Origin: Desulfonatronum sp. SC1
Lineage (GTDB): Bacteria > Desulfobacterota > Desulfovibrionia > Desulfovibrionales > Desulfonatronaceae
Direction of reading: 5' to 3'
NCBI RefSeq assembly: GCF_003046795.1
Contig: NZ_PZKN01000008.1
Coordinates: 62,001 to 126,000, forward strand
Length of the DNA stretch: 64,000 nucleotides
The position numbers and the translations under genes were made by a program. This document shows positions 58,413 to 64,000 of this stretch, one piece after another (the stretch's first letter is position 1; each line of letters starts with the position of its first letter). The notes under the pieces were generated by a model that worked only from the letters and a program-made list of their open reading frames with translations, did not search any database and was not told the origin of the DNA.

Positions 58413-59608
58413 ACCGAAGCGAACAACGCGACGTCGTCGCGCTGCTGTGCGACGACATGGGAGTTGTCCGTGAAGTGCTGGCCGACGAGCGCAATCGGTT
58501 CGAGAACGTTCTCGCCGGATTGCCGTTCACGGCTTTCGTCCATCCCACCTCGTTGACCAAAGCTCAAAATTTTTTGATGGAGATTCAGGAAAAAGGCATT
58601 GTCCTGGACTGGGAACTGTGCGTGGCCACCGGTGACGCGGTGACTATTCTTCGGTTCACCGGAATCCGCCATGAGAAGCAAACGGTCATTGTCGGGGCCG
58701 AGGACATCAACTCGGCCATGGAACTCTACGAGGAGATCCTGAGCATGCACGGGGACCAGATCACCTTGCTGCGGGCCGAGGTCAAGCGGCGCAAGGAAAT
58801 GGCCGACGAACTGCATTTGATGAATCTGCAAGGTTATGAAGAGGTGACCCGGCTGAACAACGAGTTGGTGACCATGCAGCGGGATCTGGTCAAGAAAACC
58901 CGTGAGCTGGAGACACTGAACCAGCAAAAGAACCTGTTCCTGGGCATCGCGGCCCATGACCTGCGCAATCCCATCGGCAATATCCTGAACCTGAGCCAAT
59001 TGCTCCAGGACGAGCTTCAAGGCAGGCTCAATGAAGATTCCACCCTGTATTTCCAATTGATCGATTCGAGTTGCGGCTTTCTGCTCAAATTGATCTCTGA
59101 CCTGTTGGACTTTTCCCAGATCGAGTCCGGCAAGCTGACCCTGGAACTGGAAACCGTGGATTTGAAGGCGCTGATCTCCCAGCAGGCAGCCTACGCCCGA
59201 ACCTCGGTCAAGGCCAAGGGCGTGGAGTTGTCGTTCTCCGTCCTGGGAGAGGGGCCGTTCGTCATTCAGGGGGATCGCGGTCGCCTGACCCAGGTGGTGG
59301 ACAACCTGGTCAGCAACGCCGCGAAGTTCAGCAGCGCGGAGAGCCGGGTCGAAATCAGCCTGGCCCGGAAAGAGAAGGATCTGCTGTTCACGGTCCAGGA
59401 TCATGGACCGGGCATCAGCCCGGAAGACCAGGCCAAGCTTTTCCAGCCCTTTGCCAAGGCCTCCGCCCGTCCCACCGCCGGAGAACGCAGCACCGGCCTG
59501 GGCCTGAGCATCGTCAAACGCATCGTCGAAGCCCATGGCGGCGAAATCCGTTTGGAGAGCGTCGTCGGCCAGGGAACGACGCTTCGCGTGCGTCTGTCGG
59601 CGGAATGA
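58409..59608 (+). CDS. Soluble histidine kinase paired with the B12 sensor
   Basis: 399 residues, no membrane segment. A PAS-like domain (about 30-105), a coiled coil (about 115-175), the phosphoacceptor H183 in GIAAHDLRNPIGN, then the ATP-binding core with N-box VVDNLVSNAAKFS, G1 DHGPGISPE and G2 STGLGLSIVKRI. Length and layout are normal for a cytoplasmic kinase. No response regulator lies next to it. Start overlaps the B12 protein gene by four bases (ATGA), so it is co-translated. An obvious partner is missing from the window. Confidence 0.9.
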   Translation: MNRSEQRDVVALLCDDMGVVREVLADERNRFENVLAGLPFTAFVHPTSLTKAQNFLMEIQEKGIVLDWELCVATGDAVTILRFTGIRHEKQTVIVGAEDINSAMELYEEILSMHGDQITLLRAEVKRRKEMADELHLMNLQGYEEVTRLNNELVTMQRDLVKKTRELETLNQQKNLFLGIAAHDLRNPIGNILNLSQLLQDELQGRLNEDSTLYFQLIDSSCGFLLKLISDLLDFSQIESGKLTLELETVDLKALISQQAAYARTSVKAKGVELSFSVLGEGPFVIQGDRGRLTQVVDNLVSNAAKFSSAESRVEISLARKEKDLLFTVQDHGPGISPEDQAKLFQPFAKASARPTAGERSTGLGLSIVKRIVEAHGGEIRLESVVGQGTTLRVRLSAE

Positions 59609-59793
59609 TGTTTCCGGGCATCCGCTTGAAGAGGTGGACCCGGACATGGTCAACAGCGACCAGCAACATCTCCATGCGGCATTTTTGCGGAGGTAACTGT
59701 ATGGTTGACGGCCTGTGCCCTCCGGATCACTCTGGAATACGGGTTTGAGCGGAAACAGGCATCGGAAAACACAGATCGAAAGGAGTCCTCGTC

Positions 59794-61365
59794 ATGCTGC
59801 ACCTGCCCGTGGGCATCAACACCTTTTCCTCCATCCGCACCGGTGGCTACGTGTACGTGGACAAGACCGGGCATGTTCATCGCCTGGTCCTCAAGCAAGG
59901 CCGCTACTTCCTTTCCCGCCCCCGCCGCTTCGGCAAGAGCCTTTTCCTGGATACGCTCCTGGAGTTGTTCCAGGGCAACGAAGAACTGTTTCGCGGTCTG
60001 TATATTCACGACAAATGGGACTGGAGTGCGGTCCATCCAGTAATCAAGATCGACTTCGGCGAAGGAGGGGTGCGGAGCCGTGAGGAACTGGACGACAAGA
60101 TTCGGGAGATGCTGATCGTCAATCAGCAACGCCTGGGGACTGCCTGCCAGTTTCAGAGCAACTCCGGTTGCTTTTCCGAGTTGATCCGCCTGGCCCACGA
60201 GCAGACCGGACGACGGGCCGTGGTGCTCATCGACGAGTACGACAAGCCCATTCTGGACAACATCGAGAATCCGGACGTGGCCCGGGAAATCCGCGAAGGG
60301 TTGCGGGACATCTACTCCGTGATGAAGGCCCGGGACGCCCACATTCAGTGCATCTTCATGACCGGGGTGAGCAAGTTTTCCAAGGTCAGCCTGTTCAGCG
60401 GTCTGAACAACCTGGAAGATCTGACCATTGATTCCCAATATGCCGCCATCTGCGGTTACACCCAGCAAGAACTGGAGACCTGCTTCGCCGATCATCTGGA
60501 GGGGGTGGACCTGGATCAATTCCGACTCTGGTACAACGGGTACCGCTGGATGGGCGAGGCGGTCTACAATCCTTTTGATGTCCTGCTGTTTCTGCAAAAG
60601 GGCAAGGTTTATCGCAACTACTGGTTCGAGACCGGCAGCCCAAGCTTTCTGATCAAGTTGTTCCAGCAAAAGCGCTACTTTTTGCCGAACCTGGAAGGCA
60701 TCGAGGTGGGCGAGGAGATTCTCAGTTCCTTCGACGTGGACCGGATCACGCCGGAGACTCTGCTTTTTCAGACTGGATACCTGACCATTGCCGAGAATCT
60801 GGCCCGCTATGGCGAACAGCGATACGTGCTCAGCGTGCCGAACAGGGAAGTGCGCATAGCCCTGAGCAATGCCCTGGTCACCGGATATACCCAGTTGGCC
60901 TCGGAAAAGTTCCAAATCAAGGATACTCTCCGCAACGCCTTGCTCGTTGCTGACTTCCCGGCCCTACGTGAAGTCATTCACCGCCTCTTCGCGGCAATCC
61001 CTTACCGGAACTTCACAAACACGGACCTGCTGGACTGCGAGGGCTACTACGCTTCGGTGCTCTACGCCTTTTTCGCCTCCCTGAACGCCCGGATCATCCC
61101 GGAGGACGTCACCAACAAAGGCCAGGCCGACTTGACCGTGATTCTGGACACGCATGTCTTCGTCATGGAGATCAAGCTGGTCCAGACCCCGGAAGTCGAA
61201 GGCAACCCGGCCTTGGAGCAGATCCGGGCCAAGGGCTGCAGCGAGAAATATCGCGACCAACCCGGGGTGACCGTATATGAAATGGGCCTCGTCTTCAGCC
61301 GGGCCGAGCGCAACCTGATCGCCCTGGATGGCCGGGAAGTATTGGGAGCTGCCGCGTCATCCTGA
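59794..61365 (+). CDS. AAA-ATPase-like protein with C-terminal PDDEXK nuclease domain
   Basis: 523 residues. The N-terminal half begins LPVGINTFSSIRTGGYVYVD and has the family's Walker A variant RPRRFGKSLFLDTL at 44-57 and Walker B VVLIDEYDKPILDNIE. The C-terminal part (about 410-510) carries the PD-(D/E)XK core, GQADLTVILDTHVFVMEIKL. Such proteins (DUF1703 type) are abundant, often in many copies in one genome, and behave like mobile or defence-associated genes; their role is not established. The start ATG is 59794, AAAGGAG upstream. The 185 bases before it hold nothing recognised. Confidence 0.85.
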   Translation: MLHLPVGINTFSSIRTGGYVYVDKTGHVHRLVLKQGRYFLSRPRRFGKSLFLDTLLELFQGNEELFRGLYIHDKWDWSAVHPVIKIDFGEGGVRSREELDDKIREMLIVNQQRLGTACQFQSNSGCFSELIRLAHEQTGRRAVVLIDEYDKPILDNIENPDVAREIREGLRDIYSVMKARDAHIQCIFMTGVSKFSKVSLFSGLNNLEDLTIDSQYAAICGYTQQELETCFADHLEGVDLDQFRLWYNGYRWMGEAVYNPFDVLLFLQKGKVYRNYWFETGSPSFLIKLFQQKRYFLPNLEGIEVGEEILSSFDVDRITPETLLFQTGYLTIAENLARYGEQRYVLSVPNREVRIALSNALVTGYTQLASEKFQIKDTLRNALLVADFPALREVIHRLFAAIPYRNFTNTDLLDCEGYYASVLYAFFASLNARIIPEDVTNKGQADLTVILDTHVFVMEIKLVQTPEVEGNPALEQIRAKGCSEKYRDQPGVTVYEMGLVFSRAERNLIALDGREVLGAAASS

Positions 61366-61384
61366 CCGCCTCCTCCTCACCAGC

Positions 61385-61511
61385 CACGGCCGACGCCATC
61401 GCCAAATCCTTCACCCGCGCCCCCCGCGCCAGAATCGCCGAAATCCTGGAAACCCTGGCCGCCCTGGGCACGGCCCGGGAGGTGGAGGCGGGGCGGTTTA
61501 TCGGGCAGTAA
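61385..61511 (+). pseudogene. C-terminal fragment of a DNA methyltransferase-like gene, copy 1
   Basis: The codons IAKSFTRAPRARIAEILETL, then AALGTAREVEAGRFIGQ and TAA, read like the helical/winged end of large Eco57I/class I DNA methyltransferases. Nothing further upstream is in frame with it. A near-identical second copy lies at 62380-62508. The two copies flank the HigBA module. Confidence 0.5.
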
Positions 61512-61523
61512 AAGATGCACGGG

Positions 61524-61832
61524 CTATCCAATAGCCCTCCCGATTTCTTGTCTTGATGAGCCGAGGCCGATCAAGGCCTTCATCATCAATTCCAACGAAA
61601 CGGAAGGGTCTCCATGCTCGACCTTGGCAATCCGAGACTGGCTCGAACCGAGTGCTTCGGCCAATTTCGCCTGAGTCATCTTTTGCGCCTTCCGTTTTTG
61701 AACAATGATATCGGCCAAGGCCAGCTTCATATCAATAATTTCCAAGTCAGCCTGATCGAGATCAAGAAACTCATCCACATCCCCGACAACCCAGCCCTTT
61801 GATTGCAGTTTCTTCTTTTTTTCTGCTTCCAT
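61524..61832 (-). CDS. higA: HigA-like antitoxin (XRE helix-turn-helix)
   Basis: 102 residues from ATG 61832, with GGAGGG four bases before it. An N-terminal VGDVDEFLDLDQADLEIIDM segment, then an XRE helix-turn-helix (MTQAKLAEALGSSQSRIAKV). It would neutralise the HigB-like toxin whose gene precedes it by 15 bases and repress their promoter, perhaps at 62189-62204. An alternative ATG at 61847 abuts the toxin stop. Confidence 0.85.
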   Translation of the reverse strand: MEAEKKKKLQSKGWVVGDVDEFLDLDQADLEIIDMKLALADIIVQKRKAQKMTQAKLAEALGSSQSRIAKVEHGDPSVSLELMMKALIGLGSSRQEIGRAIG

Positions 61833-61847
61833 CACGCCCTCCATCAT

Positions 61848-62177
61848 TCAGTCGTCATAAGCGGCGAGCCTCGCCTTGCAGAGATCAATTGTCGCCTTGA
61901 GCGTTCTTCGCGTTTTCTTTTGTTCCCAGTGAATAAGCACAATGCAGTCTACATCGATCCGATAGAAAAACCTCCAAGTGACATCTTCATCAACGACCCG
62001 CAACTCATGACACCGCTTGCCGATTGAAGGCATTGGCCTGCTGTGGGGTAGGGACAAACTTTGTCCGGATTGAAGCAGCCTCAAAAGATAGCCCGATTCT
62101 ATCCTGGCTGAGTGCGACAAGGGTGGAGATTTCGGCACACTGGCCATCCAAGCCAAGGGCTTGTGCTTTTCATGCAT
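61848..62177 (-). CDS. higB: HigB-like toxin (phage Gp49-like, RelE superfamily)
   Basis: 109 residues. Matches the Gp49/HigB family along its length: the KPLAWM start region, ARIESGYLLRLLQSGQSLSL, HSRPMPSIGKRCHELRVVDE, WRFFYRIDVDCIVLIHWEQK and KKTRRTLKATIDLCKARLAA. RelE-fold toxins cut mRNA on the ribosome. Toxin before antitoxin is typical of HigBA. The module is flanked by duplicated fragments. Start ATG 62177. Confidence 0.85.
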   Translation of the reverse strand: MHEKHKPLAWMASVPKSPPLSHSARIESGYLLRLLQSGQSLSLPHSRPMPSIGKRCHELRVVDEDVTWRFFYRIDVDCIVLIHWEQKKTRRTLKATIDLCKARLAAYDD

Positions 62178-62188
62178 GGCAACATGTT

Positions 62189-62204
62189 ATGTCACATCGG
62201 ACAT
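62189..62204 (-). promoter_or_regulatory. Possible HigA operator
   Basis: ATGTCACATCGGACAT is an inverted repeat (ATGTC, 6 bases, GACAT), 12 bases before the higB start. HigA-type antitoxins bind such palindromes to autorepress. No -10/-35 was identified with certainty. Confidence 0.35.
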
Positions 62205-62379
62205 TTTTTCAAGCAATAATCCATCCTTTTAAATCTCGTTGCATGTCACGAGCCCGTGTACGTCTTGCCAGCCACACCATCGCCTAAATCCGCCAGAATG
62301 ACCGGAGCGGCCCCGATCATTGCCTGTCGGCTTTTTTATGAATCTGCTTTTCACTTCTTCCCTCTTCACGAATCACCGC

Positions 62380-62508
62380 CGACGCCATCGCCAAATCCTT
62401 CACCCGCGCCCCCCGCGCCAGAATCGTCGAAATCCTGGAAACCTGGAAACCCTGACCGCCCTGGGCACGGCCCGGGAGGTGGAGGCGGGGCGGTTTATCG
62501 GGCAGTAA
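62380..62508 (+). pseudogene. C-terminal fragment of a DNA methyltransferase-like gene, copy 2
   Basis: Almost identical to 61391-61511 (CGACGCCATCGCCAAATCCT at the left, CGGTTTATCGGGCAGTAA at the right) but with an 8-base tandem duplication (TGGAAACC) that shifts the frame. With copy 1 it forms direct repeats about 990 bases apart around HigBA. Confidence 0.6.
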
Positions 62509-62521
62509 GCCGCGCGGTAAC

Positions 62522-62614
62522 TCAGAATGCGCCCACCTGGATTTCAATGGTCACTGGTTCGCTGATGTGGGCTCGGATGGAGTCTTTACGGAATTGTTCC
62601 ATGGTGTACGGCAT
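62522..62614 (-). pseudogene. Short fragment resembling a recombination-promoting nuclease tail
   Basis: A 30-codon frame beginning MPYTMEQFRKDSIRAHISEP resembles the end region of Rpn/PDDEXK transposase-like proteins (YTMExFRRDxxxxH). Nothing else of the gene is present. Very uncertain. Confidence 0.3.
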
Positions 62615-62716
62615 ACGATTGCTTCCACTCCAAATGTCGTTTAATGGCTTCAACATTTGGTACGTTGGTTTCCCGAAGCCAGGGATGATTCAGAACCTGT
62701 TGACATTTCCAGAGTT

Positions 62717-62916
62717 GAACCGCCCGCTTCGCTCAGGGCACGAAGGTCGCGAAGAAGATTCCTCCCGTCGGTGAGGGGCAATGTTTTTTGAAAGCAGCTT
62801 TTTCCCTGCTTTCCTAAATTTTTACCTTGCCTGCCCGGTGAAACCGGGTACCCTTTCAGGGTGTTTCACTGGGGCGTACCCAGCGCCTTGAGTGACCAAA
62901 CGGGAGCGGGCGGTTC
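62717..62916. repeat. Dispersed repeat, copy C (inverted)
   Basis: Starts GAACCGCCCGCTTCGCTCAG and ends ACGGGAGCGGGCGGTTC, the reverse complement of copies A and B. An internal TTTTTTGAAAGCAG is shared with copy A. The second half also has CCCGGTGAAACCGGG (62839-62853), a small hairpin. No frame. Confidence 0.6.
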
Positions 62917-62928
62917 GTTACTTCATCC

Positions 62929-62990
62929 GAGGTTGGCTTTATGTCCCGCTCTTTTGGTGATCACATTGGCTGCCGCATAAAGCCAACCTC
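62929..62990. repeat. 15-bp inverted repeat
   Basis: GAGGTTGGCTTTATG (62929-62943) and CATAAAGCCAACCTC (62976-62990) are perfect complements around a 32-base loop. The stretch 62917-63166 holds no convincing gene; a further hairpin, GCGGAA and TTCCGC, lies at about 63135-63155. Confidence 0.55.
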
Positions 62991-63166
62991 AGTGCAACGC
63001 ATAATGCTGACCTCGGCGTTTAGAAGGACCTGGTGGATGCTTCTTAATAGCCTGGAATAGTAGTATGAGTGCGGGTTTTTATTTCGGAAAATGCTTGCCA
63101 AGTCAGCAGGTGGTAAAGCCGGAAATTTTGGGGGGCGGAATTTTGTGAGTTCCGCATAATAACACT

Positions 63167-63339
63167 GTTCCCGCGACGCATCCGCGTCGCGGGAACGTGC
63201 CGGGGCTGACTGCGTCCAGTCGGTTGCCCTCGCCGCGGATGCCGCGTCGAGAACAACCGACTGGACCGGACTTCGGCCTGTCCTTCCGCAAGCGAGCTTG
63301 CTCCAGTACAGGCCGAAGCCGGTCAGCCCCGGCACGTTA
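63167..63339 (+). repeat. 173-nt structured repeat, copy 1
   Basis: Begins GTTCCCGCGACGCATCCGCG, ends GCCCCGGCACGTTA. Folds as a hairpin (GTTCCCGCGACG, complement) followed by an outer stem GTGCCGGGGCTGAC (63197-63210) with GTCAGCCCCGGCAC (63322-63335) that encloses two more hairpins (CAGTCGGTTG/CAACCGACTG and CTTCGGCCTGT/ACAGGCCGAAG). A second copy with seven differences is at 63822-63994. Confidence 0.75.
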
Positions 63340-63351
63340 TCTGGAGATGTC

Positions 63352-63762
63352 ATGAAGAAACTATCTTTGGTCAAAGATGACGGAGAAATACGTGAATATA
63401 GGTTAAACGATGGCCGGTTGGTTACTATTGATGTTTCAGATGATAGTGAATTGGTTGTGAAGGATCATAAAAATAATGAAATAGGGAAGATGAATTTTTC
63501 ATATCGAGATGAAGATTTTCCAGGCGGTTCATCATATTATCACATTACTTGGATGTATTTGGACTTAAAGGACAGTTCATACCTTCATAAAGGAATTGGC
63601 AGAGAGGCGTTAACGCATTTTAAAGAAGTCTATGGTTTACCGATTAAAGCATCGGACAATGATGGGTTAAAAAAAGATGATGGTAGCCATCTTACAGGAG
63701 ATGCTCCTACCTTTGTTGAAAAAATGCGTAATGAAGGTTTGATTGAACCAGTTTTCAGATAA
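63352..63762 (+). CDS. AT-rich cassette-type protein, possibly GNAT-related
   Basis: 136 residues, soluble, clearly AT-rich compared with its flanks. The ATG has GGAG 6 bases before it and starts 12 bases after the 173-nt repeat. The second half has YLHKGIGREALTHFKEVYG, like the acetyl-CoA loop of GNAT acetyltransferases, but the remainder is not recognised. Single small foreign genes like this, between structured repeats, are typical of integron gene cassettes. The stop codon overlaps a sequence, AGATAAC, complementary to the start of the cassette. Confidence 0.75.
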   Translation: MKKLSLVKDDGEIREYRLNDGRLVTIDVSDDSELVVKDHKNNEIGKMNFSYRDEDFPGGSSYYHITWMYLDLKDSSYLHKGIGREALTHFKEVYGLPIKASDNDGLKKDDGSHLTGDAPTFVEKMRNEGLIEPVFR

Positions 63763-63828
63763 CAATTTTCTGCACCTGATCGGTGTTCCGCTGCCGCTCC
63801 ACACCGTCAGGTGAGAAATACGTTCCCG
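63757..63828 (+). other. attC-like recombination site
   Basis: Single-stranded folding is attC-like: AGATAAC (63757-63763) ... TTCT (68-71), bulged G, CACCTGA (73-79), bulged T, CGGTGT (81-86), 14-base loop, ACACCG (63801-63806), TCAGGTG, AGAA (114-117), four unpaired bases, then GTT at 63822. Both bulged bases lie on the same arm, with 4-base spacers as in attC. AGATAAC is the exact complement of GTTATCT at the cassette start (63336-63342). The usual RYYYAAC/GTTRRRY consensus is not met. No integrase is in the window. Confidence 0.55.
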
Positions 63829-63994
63829 CGACGCATCCGCGTCGCGGGAACGGGCCGGGGCTGACTGCGTCCATCCGGTTGCCCTCGCCGCGGAAGCCGC
63901 GTCGAGAACAACCGGCTGGACCGGACTTCGGCCTGTCCTTCCGCAAGCGAGCTTGCTCCAGAACAGGCCGAAGCCGGTCAGCCCCGGCCCGTTA
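63822..63994 (+). repeat. 173-nt structured repeat, copy 2
   Basis: Same orientation as copy 1, 655 bases apart. Differences include two compensatory pairs: a T-A becomes G-C in the outer stem (GTGCC/GGCAC to GGGCC/GGCCC) and another T-A becomes C-G in the inner stem (TCGGTTG/CAACCGA to CCGGTTG/CAACCGG). This supports a conserved folded form. It ends six bases before the window edge. Confidence 0.75.
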
Positions 63995-64000
63995 GCTTTT

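Noticed and set aside
62961-63374. 137-codon minus-strand frame
   Set aside because: It runs through the structured 173-nt repeat and a hairpin-rich gap; no motif and no ribosome-binding site.

Overview
The window is GC-rich, densely coded DNA that looks like the chromosome of an anaerobic deltaproteobacterium, most likely one of the Desulfovibrionales (inference). The clues are a tRNA nucleotidyltransferase carrying N-terminal DHH and CBS domains, an oxygen-sensitive single-chain Fe-S L-serine ammonia-lyase, class III ribonucleotide reductase with its activase under a cobalamin riboswitch, thiol peroxidase, type IV pilus ATPases and a B12-binding sensor. No rRNA, tRNA or CRISPR array was seen.

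Layout: 1-9900 holds core genes (PilT-like ATPase, CCA-adding enzyme, XerD-type recombinase, L-serine ammonia-lyase, PilB/GspE-type ATPase). 10178-19200 is an accessory region: an orphan AAA+ ATPase, a group II intron tail, an AT-rich AraC/EamA pair with an aminotransferase remnant, an IS21-like end, a broken type I restriction system, a TacAT toxin-antitoxin pair and an NCS2 permease with an anti-sigma-like C-terminal domain. 19272-24426 has a pentapeptide-repeat protein, a PQQ-type sugar dehydrogenase, a STAS/anti-sigma-kinase pair and DNA polymerase IV. 24504-33660 (minus strand) has nrdG-nrdD with their B12 riboswitch and a cell-envelope group (divergent polysaccharide deacetylase, CtpA-type protease, EnvC-like activator). 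After thiol peroxidase, 34535-45319 is a divergent polysaccharide cluster with glycosyltransferases around a GDP-mannose 4,6-dehydratase-like gene.

45442-57417 contains a DsbA-like protein, GlnS, a binding-lipoprotein plus hybrid kinase sensor pair, a Gdx/SugE exporter and a tightly overlapping Mla-type lipid transport operon. 57705-59608 is a two-gene unit of a cobalamin-binding protein with a CarH-like Wx9EH motif and a soluble histidine kinase. The last 4.5 kb is again accessory: a PDDEXK/AAA-like protein, a HigBA module between two copies of a gene fragment, dispersed repeats and, at the right edge, what looks like part of an integron gene-cassette array (two 173-nt structured repeats, an AT-rich ORF and an attC-like hairpin).

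Two themes connect the genes: cobalamin sensing (riboswitch on the B12-independent reductase; B12 sensor with a kinase) and envelope building (polysaccharide, murein remodelling, lipid transport, pili). Gene names rest on reading motifs and overall resemblance; no database search was run.
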